Positions 36,462 to 45,196 are shown, numbered from the stretch's first letter. The stretch: DNA of 64,000 nucleotides from an uncultured Clostridium sp. (GCA_946414595.1 CAMKPE010000004.1:29808-93807), one strand, 5' to 3'. Notes: generated from the sequence alone by a model not told the origin. Numbers and translations are program-made.

Positions 36462-36489
36462 AAGTTTTGCTAATTTGCAAGACTTTTTT
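36462..36489 (+). terminator. Terminator of the first prepilin gene
   Basis: AAGTTTTGC/GCAAGACTT stem (one G-T pair), loop TAATTT, then TTTTTTG. Confidence 0.75.
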
Positions 36490-36533
36490 GTTTGTAAAAA
36501 AAGTAAATGCTTAGAAATCATAAGATCATTTCG

Positions 36534-36562
36534 TTGTATAATGCTTTTTTTGTTGTTATACT
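36534..36562 (+). promoter_or_regulatory. Promoter of the second prepilin gene
   Basis: TTGTAT (36534-36539), 17 bases, TATACT (36557-36562), followed by AAGAAGGTG and the GTG start. It copies the layout of the promoter at 34517. Confidence 0.7.
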
Positions 36563-36582
36563 TTTGATAAGAAGGTGAGATA

Positions 36583-37854
36583 GTGCATAGTAATAAATTA
36601 AATAATAAAGCATTCACTTTAATTGAACTTTTAGCAGTTATTATAATACTTGGAATACTTATGATTATTGCAATACCTAGTGTTACAAAATATATTAGTG
36701 ATTCAAGGAAGAGCGCATATGTCAATACTGCAAAAAACATAATGGATGAGACCAGAAATCTTGTAAATGAAGGTAAGCTAGGAATGTATGATATGGGAGC
36801 AACTTATTATATACCTGCAAGTTGTATTCATACAGAAAATGGACTTACTTCTCCTTATGGAGATTTTGTTAGAGTTTATGTAGCTGTTACTTATTTAGGT
36901 AAAGGTTATAATTATTATTTTACAAGCATAGATAACTCTGGAATAGGAGTAAAAAGTCTTCAAAGTTATGATAAGTTATCTATAGATCATATAGAGACAG
37001 ATTTGAAAGAAGAAGATATAAAAACAAATGTAGGAATTGATGGTAAAAATAATATTTATGTTTTTAATTCAGATTGTACTGGTAAAGATTCTGTTGAAAT
37101 AGGTGGTACATATAGTTCTTCAACTGGAGAAACTTCTCAATTAACAAAATATATTTGTAAAAGAGCAACATCATTACATACCGAATTTAACAATACGTTT
37201 GGTAAGTTAGGAACTCCTGGATCTCTATCTAGTGGAGATGCATTTGATTGTGATGTAAATGGCGATGGAACATATGATGCAGCAACCGAAAGATTCTATT
37301 ACATGTATTCAAGTGGTAATGTAGCAAATTTAATATATTACATAAACACTTATAACGGAGTCCCAAATAAGACCGCTAAAGTTGCTTATTATGCACCTGC
37401 ATATGATGGAACAAGCGGGCCAGTAACAGCAGCAAGTCATTTGCCATCTGAATCACAATGGAGTAATGTTAAATTACAGAATCCAAATCGTCAGATAACA
37501 ACATATCAAGGTGCTACTTCTATTAATGGAGTGCAACTACCAGTATTCTCATATAGTGGTAGGGCAGCAAGAATGATTTCGTACGAAGATGCGCGTAGTG
37601 CCTGTGGTGGAGGAACACCTACAAACCCATGGTATTTCCAAAGTAGTTGTTTATACTTTATGGAAAACATTGTTTATAATGGTAATATAACAGCAGCCTA
37701 TGGATACTTTACTGAAACGCTTAATTATTATGCTGGTGGAGCTATGACTGTTTATGGATATAATATGGATATAAACTCAGCGGCAGTAAATAATAGCAAT
37801 TTATATGGAGTGAGGCCAGTAATAGAAGTAAAAATATCAGATATAGAAGTATAA
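36583..37854 (+). CDS. Prepilin-like protein, paralog with a different C-terminal domain
   Basis: The 423-residue protein starts at GTG 36583 with the same ribosome site as its neighbour. Its first ~170 residues (KAFTLIELLAVIIILG, then YISDSRKSAYVNTAK, SPYGDF, and a Cys-Thr at the end of the head) are closely similar to the protein at 34566. After that point similarity stops. The tail has DCDVNGDGTYDAATE, which looks like a calcium-binding loop, and ends in NSNLYGVRPVIEVKIS, an ending I associate with DUF6273-like pseudopilin tails in Firmicutes. It is thus a minor pilin with another passenger. Strong terminator downstream. Confidence 0.83.
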   Translation: MHSNKLNNKAFTLIELLAVIIILGILMIIAIPSVTKYISDSRKSAYVNTAKNIMDETRNLVNEGKLGMYDMGATYYIPASCIHTENGLTSPYGDFVRVYVAVTYLGKGYNYYFTSIDNSGIGVKSLQSYDKLSIDHIETDLKEEDIKTNVGIDGKNNIYVFNSDCTGKDSVEIGGTYSSSTGETSQLTKYICKRATSLHTEFNNTFGKLGTPGSLSSGDAFDCDVNGDGTYDAATERFYYMYSSGNVANLIYYINTYNGVPNKTAKVAYYAPAYDGTSGPVTAASHLPSESQWSNVKLQNPNRQITTYQGATSINGVQLPVFSYSGRAARMISYEDARSACGGGTPTNPWYFQSSCLYFMENIVYNGNITAAYGYFTETLNYYAGGAMTVYGYNMDINSAAVNNSNLYGVRPVIEVKISDIEV

Positions 37855-37866
37855 AAAATACATATT

Positions 37867-37898
37867 AGCACTTGTCAATTTGACAAGTGCTTTTTTTA
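37867..37898 (+). terminator. Terminator of the second prepilin gene
   Basis: AGCACTTGTCA/TGACAAGTGCT, a perfect 11-bp stem with an ATT loop and seven Ts; the strongest hairpin in this part. Confidence 0.9.
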
Positions 37899-37942
37899 TT
37901 TTGTTCGATTTACACCTTTACAAAATCCCTATTATAGGTTAG

Positions 37943-37980
37943 TATAATGGTAAGCAGTGGTGAAAAGTGGCAAAAAGTGG
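37943..37980 (+). promoter_or_regulatory. mraZ promoter and MraZ-binding boxes
   Basis: TATAAT (37943-37948) is followed by three AGTGG direct repeats exactly 10 bases apart (GTGG at 37957, 37967, 37977); the last two read AAAGTGG with a 3-base gap between. MraZ is known to bind tandem TGGG/GTGG-type repeats at its own promoter, and in Mollicutes repeats of the AAAGTG type are described. The boxes lie downstream of the -10, so binding should repress the division operon. Confidence 0.75.
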
Positions 37981-37989
37981 GGGATTATT

Positions 37990-38433
37990 ATGTTAATGGG
38001 AGAATTTCATCATAATATTGATGATAAAGGTCGTTTAACCTTACCTGCTAAGTTCAGGGAAGAGTTGGGTGAAAATTTCATCATCACTCGTGGACTTGAT
38101 AAGTGTCTTTTTGTGTATTCAAATTCCGAGTGGGAGAAGATTTCTAACATGCTTAATAAACTACCTTTTACCAAAAGTGACGCTCGTAGTGTTATGAGAT
38201 TCATTTATTCAGGAGCTACTGCGGTAGAGTTTGACAAGCAAGGTCGAATTAATATTACCTCTCCATTGATTACTTACGCCGATTTGAAAAAGGAATGCGT
38301 TATAATCGGCGTAGGTGATCGACTAGAAATATGGTCTAGTGATAAATGGAATGATTTCTACAATGCAAATGAAGATCGTTTGTCAGATATAGCTGAAACT
38401 TTATTTGATTCAAACTGGACAGGAAGTGAATAG
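37990..38433 (+). CDS. mraZ: Transcriptional regulator MraZ
   Basis: The start at ATG 37990 gives [20 protein letters not shown], the standard MraZ beginning; an upstream in-frame GTG at 37957 is in the operator. The 147-residue protein has two AbrB-like halves, each with the D-x-K/Q-G-R motif (DDKGRLTLP and DKQGRINIT). It forms ring oligomers that bind the repeat boxes before its own gene and controls the division and wall (dcw) operon. rsmH starts one base after its stop. Confidence 0.95.
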   Translation: MLMGEFHHNIDDKGRLTLPAKFREELGENFIITRGLDKCLFVYSNSEWEKISNMLNKLPFTKSDARSVMRFIYSGATAVEFDKQGRINITSPLITYADLKKECVIIGVGDRLEIWSSDKWNDFYNANEDRLSDIAETLFDSNWTGSE

Positions 38434-38434
38434 T

Positions 38435-39364
38435 TTGGAAAAACACGTTAGTGTCCTTTTAAATGAATCAATTGAAGGTTTAAATTTAAAAGAAGACGGT
38501 ATTTATGTAGACTGCACACTTGGGTATGCAGGGCATTCCAGCGAAATTTTAAAAAGAATTAAAAAAGGGTATTTATTCGCCATAGATCAGGATAGCGATG
38601 CGATTGAGAGTAGTCGAAAAAGATTATCAGCAATTGGTAATAACTTCACTATAATCAAAAGTAACTTTTCTAATCTAAAAGTAGAATTAAAAAGGGAAAA
38701 TGTTTTATTTGTAGACGGTTTTTTATTTGATTTAGGTGTTTCATCTGTCCAATTAGATGATGCCGAAAGAGGCTTTAGCTATCATAATGAAGCAAAGCTA
38801 GATATGAGAATGGACAAAGAAGGTAAATTCTCAGCATACGATTTAGTTAATACTTATTCTGAGAAAGAGTTGAGAGATATATTCTTCAAATATGGTGAAG
38901 AAAAGTTCTCAAGTAGTATTGCTAGAAATATTGTCAAATATAGAGAAAACAAAAAAATTGAAACAACCTTAGAATTAGCAGATATAATTTCAAATTCTGT
39001 TCCTATGAAAGCCAAAAGGGAACACCATCCTGCGAGAAAAGTATTTCAAGCAATAAGGATTGAAGTTAATCATGAGCTTGATGTTTTAGAATCCGCTTTA
39101 AAGGATGCCTTATCAATGCTTAATGTAGGTGGAAGAATTTGTGTTATTACATTTCATTCATTAGAGGATAGAATTGTAAAGAACGTATTTAAAGAATATA
39201 CAGAAGTAGATCCTAAAGTAAAAGGTCTTCCAGATATACCTTTAGAATATCTGCCTGATTATAAGTTAATAAATAGAAATGTAATTATTCCGAGCGAAGA
39301 AGAATTATTAAACAACAATAGATCACGCAGCGCAAAACTAAGAATAATAGAGAGAATAAAATAG
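38435..39364 (+). CDS. rsmH: 16S rRNA (cytosine-1402-N4)-methyltransferase
   Basis: A TTG at 38435 (MEKHVSVLLNESIEGL after initiation, AGGAAG upstream) fits the family start best; another TTG ten codons earlier lies inside mraZ. The 309-residue protein shows the SAM motif YVDCTLGYAGHS, FDLGVSSVQLDDAERGFSY, and the C-terminal RSRSAKLRI. It methylates C1402 in the P site of the 30S subunit. Normal second gene of the dcw cluster. Confidence 0.95.
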   Translation: MEKHVSVLLNESIEGLNLKEDGIYVDCTLGYAGHSSEILKRIKKGYLFAIDQDSDAIESSRKRLSAIGNNFTIIKSNFSNLKVELKRENVLFVDGFLFDLGVSSVQLDDAERGFSYHNEAKLDMRMDKEGKFSAYDLVNTYSEKELRDIFFKYGEEKFSSSIARNIVKYRENKKIETTLELADIISNSVPMKAKREHHPARKVFQAIRIEVNHELDVLESALKDALSMLNVGGRICVITFHSLEDRIVKNVFKEYTEVDPKVKGLPDIPLEYLPDYKLINRNVIIPSEEELLNNNRSRSAKLRIIERIK

Positions 39365-39374
39365 GGTGATTATT

Positions 39375-39668
39375 ATGACAAAAAAAGTAAAGAAAGTAGT
39401 AAAGATTAGTAAGATTGAAAAGTTAATCTATGGTATTGCATTATCTTTGATGGTAGCGCTTCCTTTTACTATTGTATTTTTACAAGCTACTTTGTCAAAG
39501 ATAAATGTTCAATGTGAACAAGTAAAGAAAGAGATTAAAACTCAAATTAAAAAGAATGAATCACTATCTATGAAAATTAATGAACTTGCATCACTAGATA
39601 AAATTATCGAAGTTGCACATAATCAAGGATTGAGTTATAATAATGATAATATAAAATCAGTTGAATAG
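39375..39668 (+). CDS. ftsL: FtsL-like cell division protein
   Basis: The 97-residue protein (ATG 39375 behind AGGGTG; an earlier GTG at 39366 is in frame) has a basic N-terminus, one membrane helix (about residues 16-38) and a short coiled coil (VQCEQVKKEIKTQIKK), ending in a segment like the LDKIIEVAHNQGL of FtsL. FtsL with DivIC/FtsB activates the septal wall synthase. Sequence is poorly conserved in the family; position between rsmH and the penicillin-binding protein supports the name. Confidence 0.82.
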   Translation: MTKKVKKVVKISKIEKLIYGIALSLMVALPFTIVFLQATLSKINVQCEQVKKEIKTQIKKNESLSMKINELASLDKIIEVAHNQGLSYNNDNIKSVE

Positions 39669-39678
39669 GTGATTATAA

Positions 39679-41838
39679 ATGAAAAAAGAAAGACATGAAT
39701 TAAGAAATATAAAATTTAGTAAATTATATATCTTATTCGGTCTTTTTCTTTTTGGATTAATATTATATAGAATGGGAACTCTATCGTTAAATAAAGAAGT
39801 TGAGGGAGTTAATCTTCAAAGTATGGCTAGTAATAGAACAACAAGAAAAGAAATACTTTATTCAAGAAGAGGTACTGTATATGATGTTAATGGTAATCCA
39901 CTGGCACAAAATATTTCTTCTTATACTTTAATCGCATATTTATCTTCATCAAGAACAACTGATCCTAATAAACCTAAACATGTTGTAGATGTAGATTATA
40001 CAGCAGAAGAGTTATCTAAAGTATTAAATGTTCCTAAAGAGCAATTAGTTAAATATTTATCAAGAGAAAATGTATATCAAGTAGAACTTGGACCAGGAAC
40101 TAAGAATTTAACTGAGTTAAAGAAAGATGAGATAAAGGCACTTAATCTTCCTGGTATTGATTTTATAGAGACCCAACAAAGATATTATCCTAATGGACAA
40201 TTTGCTTCTTATATCATTGGTTATGCTAGAAAGAAAGAAGTAACTAATGAAGAAGGGGAGACTGTTGAAGATATAGTAGGTGAGATGGGAATTGAATCTT
40301 ACTATAACAATGTATTAACTGGTACTAATGGATATAACTTATATCAAAAAGATAGAAGCGGTTATAAGATTGCAGGAACACAGGATATTACTGTACCTGC
40401 AGAAGATGGACATGATGTTTATTTAACAATAAATACTAATGTACAATTATTTGTAGAAGATGCTATAAACGAATTACAAAGATCTTGTAAATCTGAATCA
40501 ATCATAATTATTCTTGCAGATGCTAAAACGGGTGCAATTCTTGCAAGTGGTACTTATCCTTCATTTGATCCAAATGTTAAGAATATATCTTCTTATTTGA
40601 ATCCTAATGTTTCTGTAGCATTTGAGCCAGGAAGTACTATGAAGATATTCTCATATATGGCTGCTATGGAGAATGGTTTCTATAAGGGTGATGACAAATA
40701 TAAATCTGGTATATTTAAAGCTAATGATGGAACTGAAATAGGTGACTGGAACAGAAATGGTTGGGGTTATATTACTTATGATGCTGGATTTGCATTATCA
40801 AGTAATACTGCTGTTATGAACTTAATTGATAAGTATATGAATGCTGAAATGTTAAGAGAATACTACAAGAGGCTTGGTTTTGGTAGTAAAACAGGAATTG
40901 AACTTCCAAATGAGACAGCAGGTAAGTTAAACTTTAAATATCAAACAGAGATTTTGAATGCTGGATTTGGTCAAGGTATTACAACAACACCAATTCAAAA
41001 TATTAAAGCCTTAACGGCAATATCAAATGATGGAATATTACTACAACCTTATATTGTTGATAAGATTGTAGATTCTGATACTGGTGAAGTTATTTATCAA
41101 GGCAAGAAGACTGAACTAGAGCGTGTTGCAAGCATAAAGACAGTAAATAAAATGAAAGAGTTAATGAGAAGTGTTGTTACAGGTAACTCAAGTAATTCAA
41201 CTGGATATTACTATTATATGGATGGTTATGACTTTATTGCTAAAACAGGAACTGCTCAGGTTGCTAGTGAAAATGGAAAAGGTTATACTGGAGGAATCAT
41301 TAGAGGGTTAGCCGGAATGTTCCCTGGTAATGACCCACAAGTGCTTTTATATATGGCAGTTAAAAACCCTTCATGTGGATCTGCAACAAAACCATTTAAA
41401 ACATTTATTCAAAGCATAATAAAAAATACTAGTAAGTATTTAGAGATATACGATGAATCAAAGCAAAATACAGCAAAACTTGAAACATATGTAGTAGATT
41501 CATACATTAATAAAGATGTTAAGACTGCTGCAAATAGTTTAAATGTTAATTCAATTGAAACAGTTATATTAGGAGATGGAGATAAAGTAATTGCTCAATA
41601 TCCTATAAAAGGAACTGAAATAAATAAAATAGATAAAGTATTCTTACTTACTAATTCAAATGTTAAAATGCCTGACTTACATGGTTATAGTGTAAGAGAC
41701 TTTAAAGCCTTTGCAAGTTTAGTAGGAGTAAAATACAAAATAGATGGAATAGGATACTTAGTAAGTCAAAGTATTGTACCTGGTGATCCTATTAAAGAAG
41801 ATAGTGTACTAGAAGTAAAATTTGAAGCTAGATATTAA
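39679..41838 (+). CDS. ftsI: Penicillin-binding protein 2B/FtsI-like septal transpeptidase with PASTA domain
   Basis: The 719-residue class B PBP has an N-terminal membrane helix (about 17-37), the dimerisation part with RRGTVYDVNGNPLAQN, and the transpeptidase with SxxK in EPGSTMKIF (Ser319, Lys322), SSN (374-376) and KTGTAQV (Lys522). A C-terminal PASTA-like repeat begins at VKMPDLHGYSVRDF. It crosslinks septal peptidoglycan. The usual followers mraY, murD, ftsW and ftsZ are not here: a two-way terminator and a convergent def gene end the cluster. Confidence 0.93.
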   Translation: MKKERHELRNIKFSKLYILFGLFLFGLILYRMGTLSLNKEVEGVNLQSMASNRTTRKEILYSRRGTVYDVNGNPLAQNISSYTLIAYLSSSRTTDPNKPKHVVDVDYTAEELSKVLNVPKEQLVKYLSRENVYQVELGPGTKNLTELKKDEIKALNLPGIDFIETQQRYYPNGQFASYIIGYARKKEVTNEEGETVEDIVGEMGIESYYNNVLTGTNGYNLYQKDRSGYKIAGTQDITVPAEDGHDVYLTINTNVQLFVEDAINELQRSCKSESIIIILADAKTGAILASGTYPSFDPNVKNISSYLNPNVSVAFEPGSTMKIFSYMAAMENGFYKGDDKYKSGIFKANDGTEIGDWNRNGWGYITYDAGFALSSNTAVMNLIDKYMNAEMLREYYKRLGFGSKTGIELPNETAGKLNFKYQTEILNAGFGQGITTTPIQNIKALTAISNDGILLQPYIVDKIVDSDTGEVIYQGKKTELERVASIKTVNKMKELMRSVVTGNSSNSTGYYYYMDGYDFIAKTGTAQVASENGKGYTGGIIRGLAGMFPGNDPQVLLYMAVKNPSCGSATKPFKTFIQSIIKNTSKYLEIYDESKQNTAKLETYVVDSYINKDVKTAANSLNVNSIETVILGDGDKVIAQYPIKGTEINKIDKVFLLTNSNVKMPDLHGYSVRDFKAFASLVGVKYKIDGIGYLVSQSIVPGDPIKEDSVLEVKFEARY

Positions 41839-41839
41839 A

Positions 41840-41864
41840 AAAACAGGTTTATACCTGTTTTTAT
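41840..41864. terminator. Bidirectional terminator between ftsI and def
   Basis: AAAACAGGT/ACCTGTTTT, 9-bp stem, loop TTTAT-type, with A-run on one side and T-run on the other. Confidence 0.85.
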
Positions 41865-42409
41865 ATTGCTCTATAAGTGTCTTTATATTTGAAAGGATTT
41901 TTAGGATCAATTCGATCTATAAATAGAATTCCGTTTAAATGATCTATTTCATGTTGGAAGACAATTGCTAACTCTTCACGAGCTCTAATAGTTACTGGAT
42001 TACCATCCATATCGTATCCTTCAACTGTGATTCTAGCACATCTTGGTACTATTCCTACTGTTGGACGATTAATACTTAAGCATCCTTCACCATCTTCAAC
42101 ATAAATCTTTTCTTTTGATTCACTAACTATTTTTGGATTTATTACAACATATGTATCAAAGTGACCTTCACTTGATTCATGTACAATAGTTATATATCTT
42201 TTTAAAACTCCAATTTGTACCGCAGACATTCCCATACCTGGACGAAGACAATATTTTTCTGCTAATTCATCAATTTGACTATTAGTTAAGTATTCAATCA
42301 TTAGTCTAATATTTTCTTTATCTTCATCAGTTAAAGGAAATTCTACATCTTTACTTTTTTGTCTTAGAATTTTATCTTTTTCATCTACAATATCCTTAGT
42401 TCTAAGCAT
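41861..42409 (-). CDS. def: Peptide deformylase
   Basis: The 182-residue type 2 deformylase has motif 1 as GMGMSAVQIG (usually G-x-G-x-A-A-x-Q), motif 2 EGCLSI with the metal-binding Cys, and motif 3 HEIDHLNG with two His ligands and the catalytic Glu. It removes the formyl group from nascent proteins. Minus-strand GAGGTG precedes the ATG, and a TAAAAT -10 lies at 42431-42436. It stands alone, without fmt. Confidence 0.95.
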   Translation of the reverse strand: MLRTKDIVDEKDKILRQKSKDVEFPLTDEDKENIRLMIEYLTNSQIDELAEKYCLRPGMGMSAVQIGVLKRYITIVHESSEGHFDTYVVINPKIVSESKEKIYVEDGEGCLSINRPTVGIVPRCARITVEGYDMDGNPVTIRAREELAIVFQHEIDHLNGILFIDRIDPKNPFKYKDTYRAI

Positions 42410-42465
42410 AAATACACCTCTACTAGAGATATTTTATCATAAAATCCTTTGTTTTTAAAGACATT

Positions 42466-42609
42466 TTATCTATTTGTTCTTGAACCAATTACTATTACTA
42501 ATAAAATAAATAATACTAGAACGATTGCATAATTATTGTTTCCTTGATAGTACATTGGATAAGGTTGAAAGTTAGAGTTGCAGCAACTTCCTCCTCCATA
42601 ATAATACAT
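42466..42609 (-). CDS. YjcZ-like small Gly/Tyr-rich membrane protein (47 aa)
   Basis: The minus strand encodes 47 residues: a start of MYYYGGGSCCNSNFQPYP, then a single hydrophobic helix (AIVLVLFILLVIVIG) and a short polar tail. GGAGGT lies 7 bases before the ATG on that strand. The Tyr/Gly/Cys head plus a V/L/I helix is the build of the YjcZ/YhaL-type 'sporulation protein YjcZ' microproteins of Bacilli, which are found also in non-sporulating relatives. Function is unknown. The gene fills most of the def-recD2 gap. Confidence 0.7.
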   Translation of the reverse strand: MYYYGGGSCCNSNFQPYPMYYQGNNNYAIVLVLFILLVIVIGSRTNR

Positions 42610-42724
42610 TTACATACCTCCATTCTAATATAGTGTATTTTAAAAAAGGAAATATGCTACTACATTAGTCTATGGGTAATTATCATTAATGTGTTATAAT
42701 ACTATTAGACTTTTAGAGGTGCTT

Positions 42725-44899
42725 ATGAACGATTATATAACTGGAAGTGTTAGAAAGATTATTTTTAGAAGTGATAATGGTTACCTTGTAGGAATATTTA
42801 AAGTAAAAGATTCTACAGGTTCTTTTGAGTACCTTAAAAATACGTCTTTATCATTTACTGGTTATTTTCATGAGTTAGATGAATCTGATAATTATAAGTT
42901 CTTTGGAAGTATTGTAAATCATCCTAAATACGGAGAACAGTTTAATGTTACTATGTATGAAAGAGTAATACCTGAAGAGAAGGATTCTATTGTAGAGTTC
43001 TTATCTAGTGGTACTTTTAAAGGTATTGGTGAGAAGACTGCAGAGAAAGTTGTTAGTGTACTTGGAGATGATGCTTTAAAGATTATTATTGATCACCCTG
43101 AAGAGTTACTTCTTGTACAAGGAATAACTAAGAAACAGATAGATACACTTCATAATACACTTCTTGAATATTCAAGTAGTTATAATACAATACTTAAACT
43201 AAATGATTATGGGTTTTCTACTAAAGAGTCTATGATTATTTATAATAAATATAAAGCAGGTACTTTAAAGATTGTAGAAGATAACTTATATAGTTTAGTA
43301 GAAGACATAAAAGATATATCTTTTAAGAAAGTTGATTCTATAGCATTAAAACTAGAATATGATAGATTAGATAAAAGAAGAGTAGTAGCAGCAATTCTTT
43401 ATACAATGGAAGAGTTATGTAATACGATGAGTCACTGTTATCTTCATATAGATATGATATATAAGTTTACTCAAAATGTATTACAGACTTATATTTCTGA
43501 AGAATTATTTATTGAATGTATGAATTCATTAATTGTAGATTTAAAAGTTATTAAGACAGATGAGAAATATTATTTAAGAAGTATGTGGGATGCTGAAGAG
43601 AATATTGTAAATAGAATAATACTTCTTAATAAAAAGAAAGATGATAAGATTGATAACTTGGATAGTATTATTAGTGAACTAGAAAAGAATAATCAAATAG
43701 AATACAATGAAGAACAAAAACAAGCTATATGTAATTCTGTATTGAAAGACTTCCTTATTATTACAGGAGGTCCTGGAACAGGAAAGACTACAATAGTATC
43801 TTCAATTATAGAGTTATATAGAAGAATTAATAAATTAAGTTATGAAGGTTTGCTTCGTGATATTGCACTTCTTGCTCCAACTGGAAGAGCTAGTAAAAGA
43901 TTATCAGAGAAAGCAATGTTTCCAGCATCAACAATTCATAGTTTTCTTAAATGGAATAAAGAATCAGATAGATTTCAAGTAAATGAACGTAATAAGAGTG
44001 ATGTTAAACTTGTAATAATAGATGAATCAAGTATGGTTGATGTTCTTTTATTCTCATCATTATTAAAGGGTCTTAGAAATGATACAAGAATTGTTATGGT
44101 TGGAGATTATGATCAATTACCTAGTGTAGGACCAGGACAATTATTAAAAGACTTAATAGAGTCAGAACTATTAAATGTAATATCATTAAAGAAGTTATAT
44201 AGACAAGGAGATAATTCTTCAATAATAACTCTTGCTCATGATATTAATAGTGGTATCATTAATGAAAACTTATTTAATGTTAATCCTGATTTAGATTTTA
44301 TAGAAACTAAAAATGTATTAGAAGTATTAAGTGAGATATGTGATACTTATAAAGATGATTCTTATAATGACTTTCAAGTTTTAGTACCTATGTATAAAGG
44401 TATTAATGGAATAGATAATTTTAATAAGAAATTACAAGATATATTTAATCCTAAATCTAAGAATAAGAAAGAATTGTTAGTGGGAGAATCTTTCTATAGA
44501 GAATGTGATAAAGTATTACAACTTGTTAATATGCCTGATGAGAGAATTTATAATGGAGATATAGGAATAATTTCTCATATAGATAATAAAGATATAGTAG
44601 TAGATTTTGATATAAGTGAAGTAAGATTTACTCCTGCAAACTTTAATAAGTTTAAACATGGATATGCGATAAGTATTCATAAAAGCCAAGGAAGTGAATT
44701 TGATACAGTAGTTATTCCAGTAGTTAAAGAATATAATAAAATGCTTTATAGAAAGCTTTATTATACTGCCGTAACAAGATGTAAGAATAAACTTATATTG
44801 ATAGGAGATATGGAAGCATTAAAGATGGCAGTAGCAAATAACAATCAAGATATTAGAATGACTTCTATTAAAGAAAAATTAATAAATAAAAGTATATAA
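42725..44899 (+). CDS. recD2: ATP-dependent RecD2-like helicase (SF1B)
   Basis: From ATG 42725 (AGAGGTG upstream) the protein has 724 residues; an earlier in-frame GTG at 42689 overlaps the promoter TGTTATAAT (42692-42700). The N-terminal half is the RecD2-specific OB and helix-hairpin-helix part (GTFKGIGEKTAEKVV), followed by Walker A GGPGTGKTTIVSS, LLAPTGRASKRL, VIIDESSMVD, MVGDYDQLPSVGPG and the C-terminal YAISIHKSQGSEF and YTAVTRCKNKL. RecD2 unwinds DNA 5'-3' in repair and replication-fork upkeep, independent of RecBC. Confidence 0.94.
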   Translation: MNDYITGSVRKIIFRSDNGYLVGIFKVKDSTGSFEYLKNTSLSFTGYFHELDESDNYKFFGSIVNHPKYGEQFNVTMYERVIPEEKDSIVEFLSSGTFKGIGEKTAEKVVSVLGDDALKIIIDHPEELLLVQGITKKQIDTLHNTLLEYSSSYNTILKLNDYGFSTKESMIIYNKYKAGTLKIVEDNLYSLVEDIKDISFKKVDSIALKLEYDRLDKRRVVAAILYTMEELCNTMSHCYLHIDMIYKFTQNVLQTYISEELFIECMNSLIVDLKVIKTDEKYYLRSMWDAEENIVNRIILLNKKKDDKIDNLDSIISELEKNNQIEYNEEQKQAICNSVLKDFLIITGGPGTGKTTIVSSIIELYRRINKLSYEGLLRDIALLAPTGRASKRLSEKAMFPASTIHSFLKWNKESDRFQVNERNKSDVKLVIIDESSMVDVLLFSSLLKGLRNDTRIVMVGDYDQLPSVGPGQLLKDLIESELLNVISLKKLYRQGDNSSIITLAHDINSGIINENLFNVNPDLDFIETKNVLEVLSEICDTYKDDSYNDFQVLVPMYKGINGIDNFNKKLQDIFNPKSKNKKELLVGESFYRECDKVLQLVNMPDERIYNGDIGIISHIDNKDIVVDFDISEVRFTPANFNKFKHGYAISIHKSQGSEFDTVVIPVVKEYNKMLYRKLYYTAVTRCKNKLILIGDMEALKMAVANNNQDIRMTSIKEKLINKSI

Positions 44900-44959
44900 T
44901 CATATAATTGATCCATAATAATAGTGTACTAGTACAGTATCATATTTAGAGGTGATTGT

Positions 44960-45118
44960 ATGAATAATATGCTTAAAGTACTAGCAATAATGGGAATAGG
45001 ATTAGGATCTTTTATGATTTATAAACTATATAACCCAGAGTGTGTTCAAGATATGAAAGAAACACTTGATAACCTTACTAAAAGTGCTAGTAAAAAGATG
45101 GGAAATATGATGCAATAG
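44960..45118 (+). CDS. Small membrane protein (52 aa), unknown
   Basis: An ATG at 44960, preceded by AGAGGTG, opens a frame of 52 residues: a hydrophobic N-terminal helix (MLKVLAIMGIGLGSFMIYKL), a single Cys, and an amphipathic helix with KETLDNLTKSASKKMG. A strong terminator starts right after the stop, which supports it as a real gene. The head-plus-amphipathic layout is a little like YtxH-type proteins, but I do not assign a family. Confidence 0.65.
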   Translation: MNNMLKVLAIMGIGLGSFMIYKLYNPECVQDMKETLDNLTKSASKKMGNMMQ

Positions 45119-45143
45119 AAAGTCAAGTATTACTTGACTTTTT
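45119..45143 (+). terminator. Terminator after recD2 and the 52-aa gene
   Basis: AAAGTCAAGT/ACTTGACTTT, a perfect 10-bp stem with an ATT loop, then TTC. Confidence 0.8.
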
Positions 45144-45196
45144 CATTGTTTTAAAATAAATAGTTTGTTATAATAATAGGCTAATAGGAGGGACTT

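Noticed and set aside
38405..38434. Upstream TTG start of rsmH inside mraZ
   Set aside because: The family begins at MEKHVSVLL, which fits TTG 38435 with AGGAAG at the right distance.
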